NCBI GenBank assembly: GCA_900541885.1
Contig: UQKW01000006.1
Location: 1-64,000 of the forward strand
Direction: 5' to 3'
Length of the DNA: 64,000 nucleotides
DNA from: an uncultured Collinsella sp.
GTDB lineage: Bacteria > Actinomycetota > Coriobacteriia > Coriobacteriales > Coriobacteriaceae
Each line of letters opens with the position of its first letter. Position 1 is the stretch's first letter. Positions 1 through 7,958 of this stretch are shown here, piece after piece. The translations under genes were made by a program, and so were the position numbers. The notes beneath the pieces are model-generated. The model was given only the letters and a program-made list of their open reading frames with translations, did not search any database and was not told the DNA's origin.

Positions 1-75
1 GATTCAATCTCGAAAACAGCATTGCCCAGTTGACAAAACTATAGGAACACCCCCCTGAAGCCGCCCTCGACCAGT

Positions 76-130
76 AGTCAATTTGACTGAATAGGAAAAA
101 AAGGAAAAAATAGGAAAAAAAGGAAAGGAG
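76..130 (+). repeat. Palindrome and A-rich tandem repeat before the ATPase gene
   Basis: A 13 bp inverted repeat (AGTCAA-T-TTGACT, 76-88) is followed by a purine tract built from near-identical units of about 19 bases (AGGAAAAAA-type blocks, 90-125) that ends in the AGGAAAGGAG ribosome binding site of the ATPase gene at 135. The palindrome could be an operator and the repeats give several tandem Shine-Dalgarno-like sequences. Function is inferred. Confidence 0.5.
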
Positions 131-134
131 ACTT

Positions 135-1241
135 ATGACTGAAACCATCTTCTCCCCTTCATTTGGAAATCGCCCATCCTATCTCGTTGGGCGAGGAAAT
201 GTAATTTCAACATTCATCTCCGGCCTTGAACAGGAGCCGGGCAATCGAGACCGCGCCATGCTCATGCTCGGCCAGCGAGGAAGCGGCAAGACGGTTCTCC
301 TGTGGGAGCTCGCCGATCGCGCTCGCAAGCTTGGCTTCGTCGTCGCCACGCCCACCGTTGCCTCCGAGGACATGCTCGAGCGCATTGTTGAAAAAATCCA
401 AGAGGCGGGCGAGCCCTATGCCAACAAACGCCATCTCCCTAAACTCACGGGCGGCAGCCTGAGCGTCTTCGGTTTCTCAGCCGGCCTTGAGTTCACGCGC
501 GATGTGCAGGAAACCAAGAGTTTCCAGTTCAAGCTCACGCAACTGGCGCGCAAACTAACCGAGCAAGGACATGGCATCCTCATCCTCATCGATGAGCTTC
601 AGGCTAATTCGCCCGAGATCAGACAACTCGTCACCGCTTATCAAGAACTCGTCGGCGAGAGACTCAACGTCGCACTCGTTATGGCGGGCCTTCCGGGAGC
701 GGTCTCGGCGACGCTCAATGACCGCGTGCTGACGTTTCTCAACCGCGCTCGCAAAGTCACACTCGAACCGCTTTCAGTCGGAGACGTCGACACCTATTAC
801 CAGCGGGCTTTCGAAGAACTCGACCTTGATATCCCAAGCGATCTTCGACTAGATGCCGCTCGCGCAACCCAGGGCTCGCCCTACATGTTGCAGCTCATCG
901 GTTACAACATCGCCAATCGTTGCCAGGCAGGAGAACGCGCAACACGAGAGCTAGTCGACGGAGCCATCGAGGCGTCAAAGGTCGATTTCGAAAACGATGT
1001 GTGCGAGACGACGCTCGCCGCGCTCTCGGACCAAGACGTTGCGTTTCTTGCCGCAATGGCGGATGACGAAGACACCGTGTCGCGCATTTCTGATGTAGCC
1101 GAGCGCATGTCGGTCACACCCGACTACGCACAAAAGTATCGCCGGCGCCTTATCGACGCCGGCGTAATCGAACAGGCCCGCCGCGGGTACGTGCGCTTCG
1201 CTGTTCCTTATATGGCTGACTACCTGCGCAGTCAGCTGTAG
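135..1241 (+). CDS. AAA+ ATPase with C-terminal winged-helix-like region
   Basis: This 368-residue protein has a clear P-loop (GQRGSGKT, near residues 46-53) and a Walker B segment (ILILIDELQ, near 150), followed by a lid-like region and a C-terminal part that looks like a winged helix. The layout resembles ORC/Cdc6-like or STAND-type ATP-binding proteins (AAA_16/AAA_22). A strong GGAAAGGAG ribosome binding site supports the start. It stands alone, with no partner gene on the same strand in the window. Such proteins are often regulatory or attached to mobile DNA; the target here cannot be told from sequence. The family call is secure, the role is not. Confidence 0.75.
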   Translation: MTETIFSPSFGNRPSYLVGRGNVISTFISGLEQEPGNRDRAMLMLGQRGSGKTVLLWELADRARKLGFVVATPTVASEDMLERIVEKIQEAGEPYANKRHLPKLTGGSLSVFGFSAGLEFTRDVQETKSFQFKLTQLARKLTEQGHGILILIDELQANSPEIRQLVTAYQELVGERLNVALVMAGLPGAVSATLNDRVLTFLNRARKVTLEPLSVGDVDTYYQRAFEELDLDIPSDLRLDAARATQGSPYMLQLIGYNIANRCQAGERATRELVDGAIEASKVDFENDVCETTLAALSDQDVAFLAAMADDEDTVSRISDVAERMSVTPDYAQKYRRRLIDAGVIEQARRGYVRFAVPYMADYLRSQL

Positions 1242-1292
1242 GAAAACCACCACGAAGGGGACAGGCACCTTTGTGATGGTTTTGACCGGTTT

Positions 1293-1348
1293 GTCTCGGT
1301 CTGCAACAGTTAGACCGTCAAAACCGAGCCTGGTGTTACAGATTGAGA
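1293..1348. repeat. Dispersed palindromic repeat, copy 1
   Basis: An inverted repeat whose left arm reads GTCTCGGTCTGCAACA and whose right arm reads TGTTACAGATTGAGA, around a centre of about 26 bases. The same arms recur at 1373-1430 and three times at 58092-58307. It lies between convergent genes. Origin unknown; it could be a REP/MITE-like element or a protein-binding site. Confidence 0.7.
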
Positions 1349-1372
1349 TTTTCGGGCAGCCCCCTGCAGTTT

Positions 1373-1430
1373 GTCTCGTCCTGTAACAGGTAGAGACGAT
1401 TTTGGCTGCTAGATGTTACAGGATTGAGAC
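1373..1430. repeat. Dispersed palindromic repeat, copy 2
   Basis: A second copy of the repeat at 1293-1348, about 25 bases downstream, with arms GTCTCGTCCTGTAACA and TGTTACAGGATTGAGAC. The extra base in the left arm (GTCC) is mirrored in the right arm (GGA), so pairing is kept. This points to selection on structure or on a symmetric binding site. Confidence 0.7.
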
Positions 1431-1436
1431 GAAGCG

Positions 1437-2081
1437 CTAGTCGCAGGTGATGTCGAGGTTTTTGCCGGTTAGGCCTACGTAGCCGCCCTCGGCTGCTTTG
1501 GGACTATCGGCGTGGCAGAGGACCCACTTGTCGGCCTTCCAGTAGCAGTAGCTGTCGCCGGCGGCGGACATGTTGGCAGCGGCCTCGGGACGCGGACCAT
1601 TGGTGCCGGCGGGCAGCGCTACCATTACCTGGAAGCCACCGTCGTCGACCATGCACGGCGTGTAGTGCAGCGTCGTGGCGTAGACCTCGACGAGCGTGCC
1701 GGCCGGCGCGCGGAAGGCCTTGACCTGCGCGGTATCGAGCTTGCCGTCGACGATCTGCTCGCGCTTGGCCAGCAGCAGGATAAAATCGCGGGCGCCCAGG
1801 TTGAACTCGCTGGCGCGGTGATACTCCAGGCAGTTGAGCTTCGTGTTACGGCCGTTGCACCAGCCCAGCTGGAAGGGGCGGCCGCCGTACATGAGCAGAC
1901 CGAGCGTGTCGGCACCTTCGACCTGTTCCAGCTCGGGCGCGGAGGCCACATACTTGCTACCCTCGGGAATGGGCGTGGCGGAAAGTGCCTCGACAAGCGG
2001 AGCTGTCAGGCTGGAGGGTACGTCGTCCCACACGCGGCCGTAGGACTTGAACTCGGGATCGGTAACAGAGTAGATATGCAT
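1437..2081 (-). CDS. DUF4867 family protein
   Basis: This 214-residue soluble protein has the hallmarks of the DUF4867 family: the block around CNGRNTKLNCLEYH (residues ~75-88) and ATTLHYTPC (~135-143), with conserved His, Cys and Glu residues that suggest a cupin-like, possibly metal-binding, fold. The biochemical role of the family is not established; members tend to lie near sugar metabolism genes. Here it is the last gene of a minus-strand group after antiterminator, PTS IIBC and an alpha/beta hydrolase, with a 125 bp gap to the hydrolase, so it may have its own promoter. A sugar-modifying or sugar-sensing function is inferred from context only. Confidence 0.7.
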   Translation of the reverse strand: MHIYSVTDPEFKSYGRVWDDVPSSLTAPLVEALSATPIPEGSKYVASAPELEQVEGADTLGLLMYGGRPFQLGWCNGRNTKLNCLEYHRASEFNLGARDFILLLAKREQIVDGKLDTAQVKAFRAPAGTLVEVYATTLHYTPCMVDDGGFQVMVALPAGTNGPRPEAAANMSAAGDSYCYWKADKWVLCHADSPKAAEGGYVGLTGKNLDITCD

Positions 2082-2206
2082 GTTCGCTCCTGTTCGTAAA
2101 TGTGACTATATAAACATTCTAGAACATTAGCCGTCTTTTGATGGAGTCAATACCGCAAACAACACGCACCAGAGTCACATGGGCAAAAGGGCGGCGTGTA
2201 TTTTAC

Positions 2207-3187
2207 TTAGCCGAGATAGCCCTTAAGGAACTCAATGACACCCGAGCACCAGTGATCAGTTTCCGGCGCATGAGGTTTCATTAACGCATGTCCTCCTTCT
2301 GGATACACAATCTCCTCGTGGTGCACCCCAGCCGCATCCAGTGCGTCAACCATCTTTCCGAGATTGCCGGGCGATACGACATCATCGTCGGCGCATTGCC
2401 AAAGATATGTCGGCGGATACCGTTCCCACACATGTTGATCAATGCAGAAATCATCAATCGCATCGTGCCCAGCTCCACCGCACACCGAATCAAGAAATCT
2501 ATGGTCTGACGCACATTCGGACTCATGAAGGTCAATCGGGGCGTAACACAGAACCAAAGCTTTTGGCGGCTCGCATCCGTAAGATGCAAACCCCTTGTTA
2601 TCCGTCCCCCACTCGGCGGTCAAATGCGCGCCAGCGGAAAAACCGATAACCGCATATTTTTTGTCCACATTAAATCGCGTTGAATTCTCGAGGACAAAAC
2701 GGACTGCGCGATTAAGGTCATCGATCGGACGCGGCATCAGCGGCTCGACCCTCACCCTGTATGACAACACAAACACGTTATAGCCCGCATCGTTGAGCTC
2801 GGGAGCAACGGGAAAACCTTCCATTTGGTGACAAACGCTCTGATAGCCCCCACCCGAAATCGCGATAACGAATGGCGCCCCCGGTCGCCCCGGAAAGAAA
2901 AACAGCTCTGCGTTGCGCCGGGTCGGATCGCGAATACAATCGGCTTCATCCCAAATATCGTATGCAACCTGCCTCCCGTCATCCGCAAGCTCAACAATCC
3001 GATTCAACCCGCGCAGAACACGAGTAACTTCATACGGATTAGTGTCGGAATTCAAATGGGCCGCGATGGGCTTATTCCACATGCGCTCCCAAGTTGAAGG
3101 TCGGCAAAGCATGAGATGCTCACCGAACCCAGCGAACTCAGGAAGAAGTGCGATTTCTCCAAATGTCATATCGGCAGTAATTGTCAT
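2207..3187 (-). CDS. Alpha/beta hydrolase (esterase/lipase-like)
   Basis: A 326-residue serine hydrolase. Visible elements are an oxyanion-hole strand (ISGGGYQ, about residue 110), the nucleophile elbow GFSAG (~173-177), an acidic residue in CADDDVVS (~265) and the catalytic His in EGGHALM (~300). The fold matches the BD-FAE/acetyl-esterase type. A GGAGTG ribosome binding site precedes the ATG. It follows a PTS IIBC gene by 104 bp and no phosphoglycosidase is present, so it may remove an ester (for example acetyl) from the imported sugar or sugar phosphate. That substrate is inferred. Confidence 0.75.
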   Translation of the reverse strand: MTITADMTFGEIALLPEFAGFGEHLMLCRPSTWERMWNKPIAAHLNSDTNPYEVTRVLRGLNRIVELADDGRQVAYDIWDEADCIRDPTRRNAELFFFPGRPGAPFVIAISGGGYQSVCHQMEGFPVAPELNDAGYNVFVLSYRVRVEPLMPRPIDDLNRAVRFVLENSTRFNVDKKYAVIGFSAGAHLTAEWGTDNKGFASYGCEPPKALVLCYAPIDLHESECASDHRFLDSVCGGAGHDAIDDFCIDQHVWERYPPTYLWQCADDDVVSPGNLGKMVDALDAAGVHHEEIVYPEGGHALMKPHAPETDHWCSGVIEFLKGYLG

Positions 3188-3291
3188 AACCAGTCACTCC
3201 AAAAACGAGGTGGGCTCGCGCAGATCAATCGCAAGCCCACCATATGCAATCTGCCGCGGGGTTTTCAGCAGCTTACATTCCGAATAATTGT

Positions 3292-4662
3292 CTATTCCGC
3301 CGACGTGTCTGCATCAGGGCGATACATGATGTAGACGAGGACGAAGGTAAGAATAAAACCAACGACATTGCAAAGGATCGCACCAATAAGGCTGCTCATA
3401 TCACCGGAAGGATTCATGTAGCCGGGGAAGCTGAAAATACCACTCGACGTCATAACGAACGTGCGGGTATTGAAGATAGCCGGGATAACAGCGCTAATTG
3501 CACCAGAAATCATGGAAGCGACGATGATCTTCTTGTGCTCCAAAACTATGCCGTACAGGGCAGGTTCTGTAATTCCGCACAGGCTCGTAATGGCACAGCT
3601 GAATCCAAGGCTCTTTTCGCTCGGATCCTTCGAGCGGAAAGCAAACGCCAAGCAAGCGCCGACGACACCCATGCTACCGCAAAGAAGTCCAAGGATAGGG
3701 TCGGAACCGACGGTCATAATATTGTTGATGGAGATCACAATGAGGGCCCAATGGAGTCCAAGAGGAATCATGACGAGGCCAAATATCGGTCCAAGAATAA
3801 CGCCGCAAAGAATGGGGCTGAACTGATAGACCGCCAGTACGGCAGTCGCAAGCAAGGAGCTCGCCTGTTGGATAACCGGGCCAACCACAAGAAGCGAGAT
3901 GGGGGCAGCAATAGCAACTGTCAGGAACGGAACGAGTGCAAATGCCAAAGCATCGGGAAGAACCGCACGCAGCCACTTATAAAGAACGGATGCGAACCAA
4001 GCCGCCACGATAGCGGGAAACACCGTCGAGGCATAGCTCACCATCGTGAACTTCATGCCGAACAAATCCAGCGCATCACCAGCTCCAGCTGCGGCAACAA
4101 AAGTCGGGTAAAGCAGGATTGCACCGAGCACCGCACCGATATATTGATCGATTCCAAAGAATTTGGCCGCAGACGATCCGACGAGAACGGGCAAGAAATA
4201 CATGCTGGCGTTTCCCATGCCGTACAGCAGGGTATAAATTCCGCTCTCAGCGGAAACGACACCTGCCGTCGTCAGGATACTAAGGACGGCGTTTATCATT
4301 CCGCATGCAATCAAGGCGGGAAGAACGGGCATCATGATGCCGCTGATCAGCTTCATCAGCTTTCCCAGAAAACCTTTGGTCTCGCCTTCATCTGCCGCGG
4401 ACTTCCCGGTGTCAACCCCGGTTTCCTTTGCAACGATTTCGTAGACCTTATCGACCTTGGGCCCCACAATCACTTGGTATTGCCCTGCTGAATGGCGAAT
4501 ATCGATCACACCATCGATTGCCTTGACTTTTGCATCATCTACGATGCTTTCGTCCTTAAGATTGAACCTTAAACGAGTCATGCAGTGGGCTACAAATGTA
4601 ACGTTTTCTGCACCGCCCACCATCTCGAGAATCTCGGCAGCGAGCTTGGTTGTATCTGCCAT
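3292..4662 (-). CDS. PTS beta-glucoside-type transporter, EIIBC
   Basis: A 456-residue permease of the glucose/beta-glucoside PTS superfamily. The N-terminal IIB domain (residues 1-85) carries the phosphorylated cysteine in HCMTRLRF (Cys27), followed by about ten hydrophobic segments of the IIC domain. There is no C-terminal IIA domain, so phosphate must come from a separate EIIA. The ATG at 4662 is preferred over one six codons upstream because GGGAGA sits about ten bases before it. The gene follows the antiterminator by 68 bp and is probably co-transcribed with it. The substrate is probably a beta-glucoside or related sugar but is not determined. Confidence 0.85.
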   Translation of the reverse strand: MADTTKLAAEILEMVGGAENVTFVAHCMTRLRFNLKDESIVDDAKVKAIDGVIDIRHSAGQYQVIVGPKVDKVYEIVAKETGVDTGKSAADEGETKGFLGKLMKLISGIMMPVLPALIACGMINAVLSILTTAGVVSAESGIYTLLYGMGNASMYFLPVLVGSSAAKFFGIDQYIGAVLGAILLYPTFVAAAGAGDALDLFGMKFTMVSYASTVFPAIVAAWFASVLYKWLRAVLPDALAFALVPFLTVAIAAPISLLVVGPVIQQASSLLATAVLAVYQFSPILCGVILGPIFGLVMIPLGLHWALIVISINNIMTVGSDPILGLLCGSMGVVGACLAFAFRSKDPSEKSLGFSCAITSLCGITEPALYGIVLEHKKIIVASMISGAISAVIPAIFNTRTFVMTSSGIFSFPGYMNPSGDMSSLIGAILCNVVGFILTFVLVYIMYRPDADTSAE

Positions 4663-4730
4663 AAATACCATTTCTCCCATGTTGTGTTTTATATGTAACC
4701 ATCGGCAAAGCGCGCGCCTTCGCCGACCAA

Positions 4731-5570
4731 TTACCTAGCTTTCGATGCGATTCGATTGATATGCATCATCAGATAGAGTCTTTCTTCGTCTATAAGTTCT
4801 TGGCCCGTCAGCCGGCTGAGAACAGAAGCGATGTCATCGGCGCACGCCGATGCCACCGGATATTCATCTTTGAGCGAGAGATACATCTTGCGGTTGTCGC
4901 TTACGATACTTTCGCCAGAGTTCAACCTATTGAATAGGTACTGAAGGTGGGTTGCGAACCTTGCATAATCGAAGCCCTCCCGATCAACTTGAATACCAAG
5001 CCGTCTTTCAACAGCAATAGTTGATTCTTCGAGAACGCGATCGTAAACGTCCGTGCCAAACTCTTCAGCCAGCTCACATGAATCCGAATCGGCCATGTTA
5101 TTGATAAACGCCATGGCAATTCCAACTGTCTCATGAGCGGGAAGCCTAACATTGAGACGTTTCCTGATTATTCGAAGCGCGTACTCGCCGGTTTTGAATT
5201 CGACGGGATATTGTTGGCGAACATCAAAAGACAAGGGCATATGGACAACAATGTTTTGCTCCTTGCGCTTAATTGCATACGCGATATGGTCCGCAAGAAT
5301 AAACGGCAAATTAGGGCTTACTTCATAGGGAAGCAGTCCTGTCGACATATCAATAACATCCGAGGTCAGCTCGAGAAGTTCATCCGAGACTTCATCAATG
5401 AGAGCGATGTAGCGGGAACTAACGTTATAGAACGTTCGTTGAATCTCCGAGAGCGGTAATTCATCGCCAACGTCCTTAAACCCCAGGCCACGCCCGAATG
5501 CCACCAGCTGCCTGCCATTTCCGTCGATGCAGAGGACAGCGCTGGTGTTAATTCGTTTAACGATTTCCAT
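4731..5570 (-). CDS. BglG/LicT-family transcriptional antiterminator
   Basis: A 279-residue RNA-binding regulator. The first ~55 residues form the CAT RNA-binding domain (INTSAVLCIDGNGRQLVAFGRGLGF matches the family pattern, here in pieces), then come two PRD domains (~65-170 and ~172-279) with the usual phosphorylatable histidines, for example in ADHIAYA, ATHLQYL and MHINRIAS. Proteins of this type bind an RAT sequence in nascent leader RNA and prevent terminator formation when the cognate PTS is transporting. A leader hairpin lies directly upstream (5581-5649). It leads the PTS/hydrolase operon and probably regulates its own transcript. Confidence 0.88.
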   Translation of the reverse strand: MEIVKRINTSAVLCIDGNGRQLVAFGRGLGFKDVGDELPLSEIQRTFYNVSSRYIALIDEVSDELLELTSDVIDMSTGLLPYEVSPNLPFILADHIAYAIKRKEQNIVVHMPLSFDVRQQYPVEFKTGEYALRIIRKRLNVRLPAHETVGIAMAFINNMADSDSCELAEEFGTDVYDRVLEESTIAVERRLGIQVDREGFDYARFATHLQYLFNRLNSGESIVSDNRKMYLSLKDEYPVASACADDIASVLSRLTGQELIDEERLYLMMHINRIASKAR

Positions 5571-5580
5571 GTGTCCCCCT

Positions 5581-5649
5581 TAAACAAAACAAGGCTCCCG
5601 AAGCAGAATCCGACAATCAATGTCGACAGATGCTGCTTCAGGAGCCTTG
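5581..5649 (-). terminator. Leader terminator before antiterminator/PTS operon 1
   Basis: On the minus strand a long stem (AAGGCTCCTGAAGCAG pairing with CTGCTTCGGGAGCCTT) is followed by a T-rich tract (GTTTTGTTTA) and then the ribosome binding site of the antiterminator gene. This is an intrinsic terminator in a 5' leader. A short segment just upstream (5649-5680) should hold the RAT, but its match to the GGATTGTTAC consensus is weak. Confidence 0.8.
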
Positions 5650-5770
5650 CCTGAATATCACTCTGGTTGCCAGTTTAAGCGAAACACCGTAAATGACCTC
5701 GTGTAAACATTACTAAACAGTTAAACGGTCGATATCTCCATGTGAACGGTTTAGAAGCAGAAGGCAATCC

Positions 5771-6259
5771 TTACGCCTGCTGGTAGTGCAGGTGCTTCTC
5801 GTCGATATCGGCCAGGTCGCGGTCGAGGTAGCGGCGCGCGAGCCAGTTTGCCATGGGAAGGTTCTGGTCCAGGTAGTTGCCGCACTCCTCGGGAGCGGCA
5901 CCGGGGACATCGCCCTCAAAGTCGGCGACGAACTCAAAGAGCTCGCGCACGAGCGGCAGGATCTCCTCGCTCGTCACCTCGCCAAACACGACCAGGTAAA
6001 AGCCCGTGCGGCAGCCCATGGGGCCAAAGTAAACGATACGGCTCGACCACTCGGCATGATTGCGAAGGAAGGTCGCACCCAGGTGCTCGATGGTGTGGCA
6101 CTCAGCCGTGTTCATGACCGGCTCTTTATTGGGCGTGGTCAGACGCAGGTCAAAGGTGGTGACGGCAGCGCCGGTCGCCGGATCGCGGTCGATGCGACTC
6201 ACGTATACGCCGGGCTCAAGCAGCAGATGATCGACAGAAAAGCTCGCAATGCGCTCCAT
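5771..6259 (-). CDS. luxS: S-ribosylhomocysteine lyase LuxS
   Basis: A 162-residue protein of normal family length. It contains the zinc site HTIEHL (His55, His59) with the third ligand in ECGNY (Cys126) and the catalytic cysteine in GPMGCRTGFY (Cys83). LuxS cleaves S-ribosylhomocysteine to homocysteine and DPD, the precursor of AI-2, in the activated methyl cycle. No pfs/mtn or methionine gene is adjacent. The upstream region contains a strong inverted repeat (6280-6356) that would lie in the promoter or 5' leader. The function is one of the most secure in the window. Confidence 0.97.
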   Translation of the reverse strand: MERIASFSVDHLLLEPGVYVSRIDRDPATGAAVTTFDLRLTTPNKEPVMNTAECHTIEHLGATFLRNHAEWSSRIVYFGPMGCRTGFYLVVFGEVTSEEILPLVRELFEFVADFEGDVPGAAPEECGNYLDQNLPMANWLARRYLDRDLADIDEKHLHYQQA

Positions 6260-6279
6260 GGCAGATCCTCTCGATAGTC

Positions 6280-6356
6280 AATTTGGGACGGGGCTCTTTT
6301 AGCTGGTTCGAATGGTCACACCAATCATACCAGTCAAAAAAGCCCCGTCCCAAATT
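6280..6356. repeat. Long inverted repeat upstream of luxS
   Basis: Arms AATTTGGGACGGGGCT (6280-6295) and AGCCCCGTCCCAAATT (6341-6356) pair perfectly around a 45-base centre with a further short inverted repeat (CTGGT/ACCAG). It lies between luxS and the kinase gene, both on the minus strand. It could end the kinase transcript, or it could be a mobile palindrome. Confidence 0.65.
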
Positions 6357-6362
6357 AGCCAC

Positions 6363-6401
6363 CTGGGACGAGGACCGATGATTATTTGATCCCCGTCCCA
6401 G
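6363..6401. repeat. GC-rich hairpin after the FGGY kinase
   Basis: CTGGGACGAGGA and TCCCCGTCCCAG form a stem around GATGATTATTTGA, 11 bases past the kinase stop codon on the minus strand. There is no T tract on the exit side. A hairpin that ends or protects the kinase mRNA is plausible. Confidence 0.55.
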
Positions 6402-6411
6402 AAAAATCATG

Positions 6412-7902
6412 CTAGGCGGTGTACGAGATAGTCGCGGCCACTGCATGGCGCCAGCCGGCGATCTTTTTTGCTCGCTCGTCAGTGGGCATCGACGGCTCCA
6501 CGATGCCGCGGGCGCCGTAGACGTCGACGACATCGCGCGTATACATGCCCAGCGCGATACCGCAGGCCCAAGCCGCGCCCAGACCGCTCATCTCGTCATT
6601 GCTCGCAATGCGGATGGGCGAGCCGACCAAGTCGCTCTCAAACTGCATCAGGTACGCGTCGCGCGTGGGGCCGCCGTCAACACGAAGCTCGGCAAGCGCC
6701 GCGCCCGAATCCTCGACCATCGCATCAATGACGTCGAAGATCTGATAGGCGATCGACTCGTCGGCAGCCTTTACGAACTCCGCGCGACCCGTGGTGCGTG
6801 TCATGCCAAAAACGCAGCCCTCGGCATCACTTGCCCAGTGCGGCGCACCCAGGCCGGTAAACGCCGGCACAAAGTAGACATGGCTCGCCGGGTTGGCGGC
6901 GTAGCACAGGTCGGTGACCTCCTCGGGGTTGTTGATGAGTTCCAGGTCGTCGCGCAGCCAGGTCTTGACGGCGCCGGCGTAGCTCACGTTGCCCTCGAGT
7001 ACATACTCGGTCACGCCATCCATACGCCACGCAAGCGAGCTCGAAAGCCCGTGCGAGCTGGCGACAAACTCGTTGCCGACGTTCATCATGACCGAGCTAC
7101 CGGTACCATAGGTCGCTTTGGCCATGCCGCGGCTGTGGCAACCCTGCGCAAACAGGGCCGCATGGCTATCGCCCAGCACGCCGTGCACCGGCACGGGCGC
7201 CGGCAAAAAGCCGCCCAGGTCCGTTGTGCCAAACAGACCGTCGGAGTCGGTCACCTGCGGCAGGCAGGCCGAATCGATGCCAAAGGCCTCGCACACCGAC
7301 TCGCTCCAGCAGCCACGGCGCAGGTCGAAGAGCTGCGTGCGACTAGCATTGGACCAGTCACAGCGAAACTCCGCGCCGCCCGTGAGCGTCCAGACCACCC
7401 AGGCATCGATGGTGCCCAGACACAGCTCACCCGACGCCGCGGCCTCGGCAGCCGCCGGAACGTTCGCGAGGATCCAAGCCATCTTGCCCGCCGGATAGTA
7501 GGGCGAGAGCACCAGGCCCGTTGTGTCACGTACCAGCTCTGCCACGCCTTCGCGCGCCGCAAGCTCGTCACACAGCTCGCGGGCGCGGGCACACTGCCAC
7601 ACCACGGCGTCACACAGCGGCTCGCCCGTCGTGCGGTTCCAGGCAACGGTGGTCTCGCGCTGGTTGGAGATGCCAATACCGGCAATGTCGGCCGGATTGA
7701 CCCCGGTCTCCTCCACCACGGCACGCGCCACGGCCAACACATTGGCGGCAATCTCGGCGGGATCATGGCTCACCCAGCCGGCATCATTGACAATCTGGCG
7801 ATGCGAGCGGTCGGCACGATGAATCAGATGGCCGCCCTCGTCCACCAGCAGCGCCTTCGTGCCCTGCGTGGATTGGTCGATTCCGATGATGTAGCGGCCC
7901 AT
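6412..7902 (-). CDS. FGGY-family carbohydrate kinase, glycerol-kinase-like
   Basis: A 496-residue sugar kinase close to GlpK in sequence: DQSTQGTKALLVD at the N terminus, NQRETTVAW and VVWQC in the substrate domain, GDSHAAL with the catalytic Asp, and TYGTGSS at the ATPase core. GlpK contacts Arg, Glu, Trp and the catalytic Asp are kept, but the Phe that follows TYGTGC in GlpK is Ser here, so the substrate may not be glycerol. The ATG at 7902 has an AAAGGGG site; an upstream start five codons earlier is less likely. It is the last gene of the isomerase/transketolase group, suggesting a ketose substrate. That is inference. Confidence 0.8.
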   Translation of the reverse strand: MGRYIIGIDQSTQGTKALLVDEGGHLIHRADRSHRQIVNDAGWVSHDPAEIAANVLAVARAVVEETGVNPADIAGIGISNQRETTVAWNRTTGEPLCDAVVWQCARARELCDELAAREGVAELVRDTTGLVLSPYYPAGKMAWILANVPAAAEAAASGELCLGTIDAWVVWTLTGGAEFRCDWSNASRTQLFDLRRGCWSESVCEAFGIDSACLPQVTDSDGLFGTTDLGGFLPAPVPVHGVLGDSHAALFAQGCHSRGMAKATYGTGSSVMMNVGNEFVASSHGLSSSLAWRMDGVTEYVLEGNVSYAGAVKTWLRDDLELINNPEEVTDLCYAANPASHVYFVPAFTGLGAPHWASDAEGCVFGMTRTTGRAEFVKAADESIAYQIFDVIDAMVEDSGAALAELRVDGGPTRDAYLMQFESDLVGSPIRIASNDEMSGLGAAWACGIALGMYTRDVVDVYGARGIVEPSMPTDERAKKIAGWRHAVAATISYTA

Positions 7903-7920
7903 GGCCACCCCTTTCAAAAT

Positions 7921-7955
7921 GAATGTGACAAAGGGACGGTCCCTTTGTCACATTC
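7921..7955. repeat. 35 bp perfect palindrome between transketolase and kinase genes
   Basis: GAATGTGACAAAGGGAC and its exact reverse complement flank one central base. It lies between the transketolase C-subunit stop (7959) and the ribosome binding site of the kinase. As RNA it would form a 17 bp hairpin that could separate expression of the two genes. Confidence 0.75.
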
Positions 7956-7958
7956 CAA

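Noticed and set aside
1242..1436. CRISPR array
   Set aside because: Only two copies, palindromic along their whole length, with no spacers of regular unique sequence and no cas genes.
3244..4491. 415-codon plus-strand frame opposite the PTS gene
   Set aside because: Shadow of the EIIBC gene; product rich in Arg/Asn/Gly with no membrane or domain pattern.
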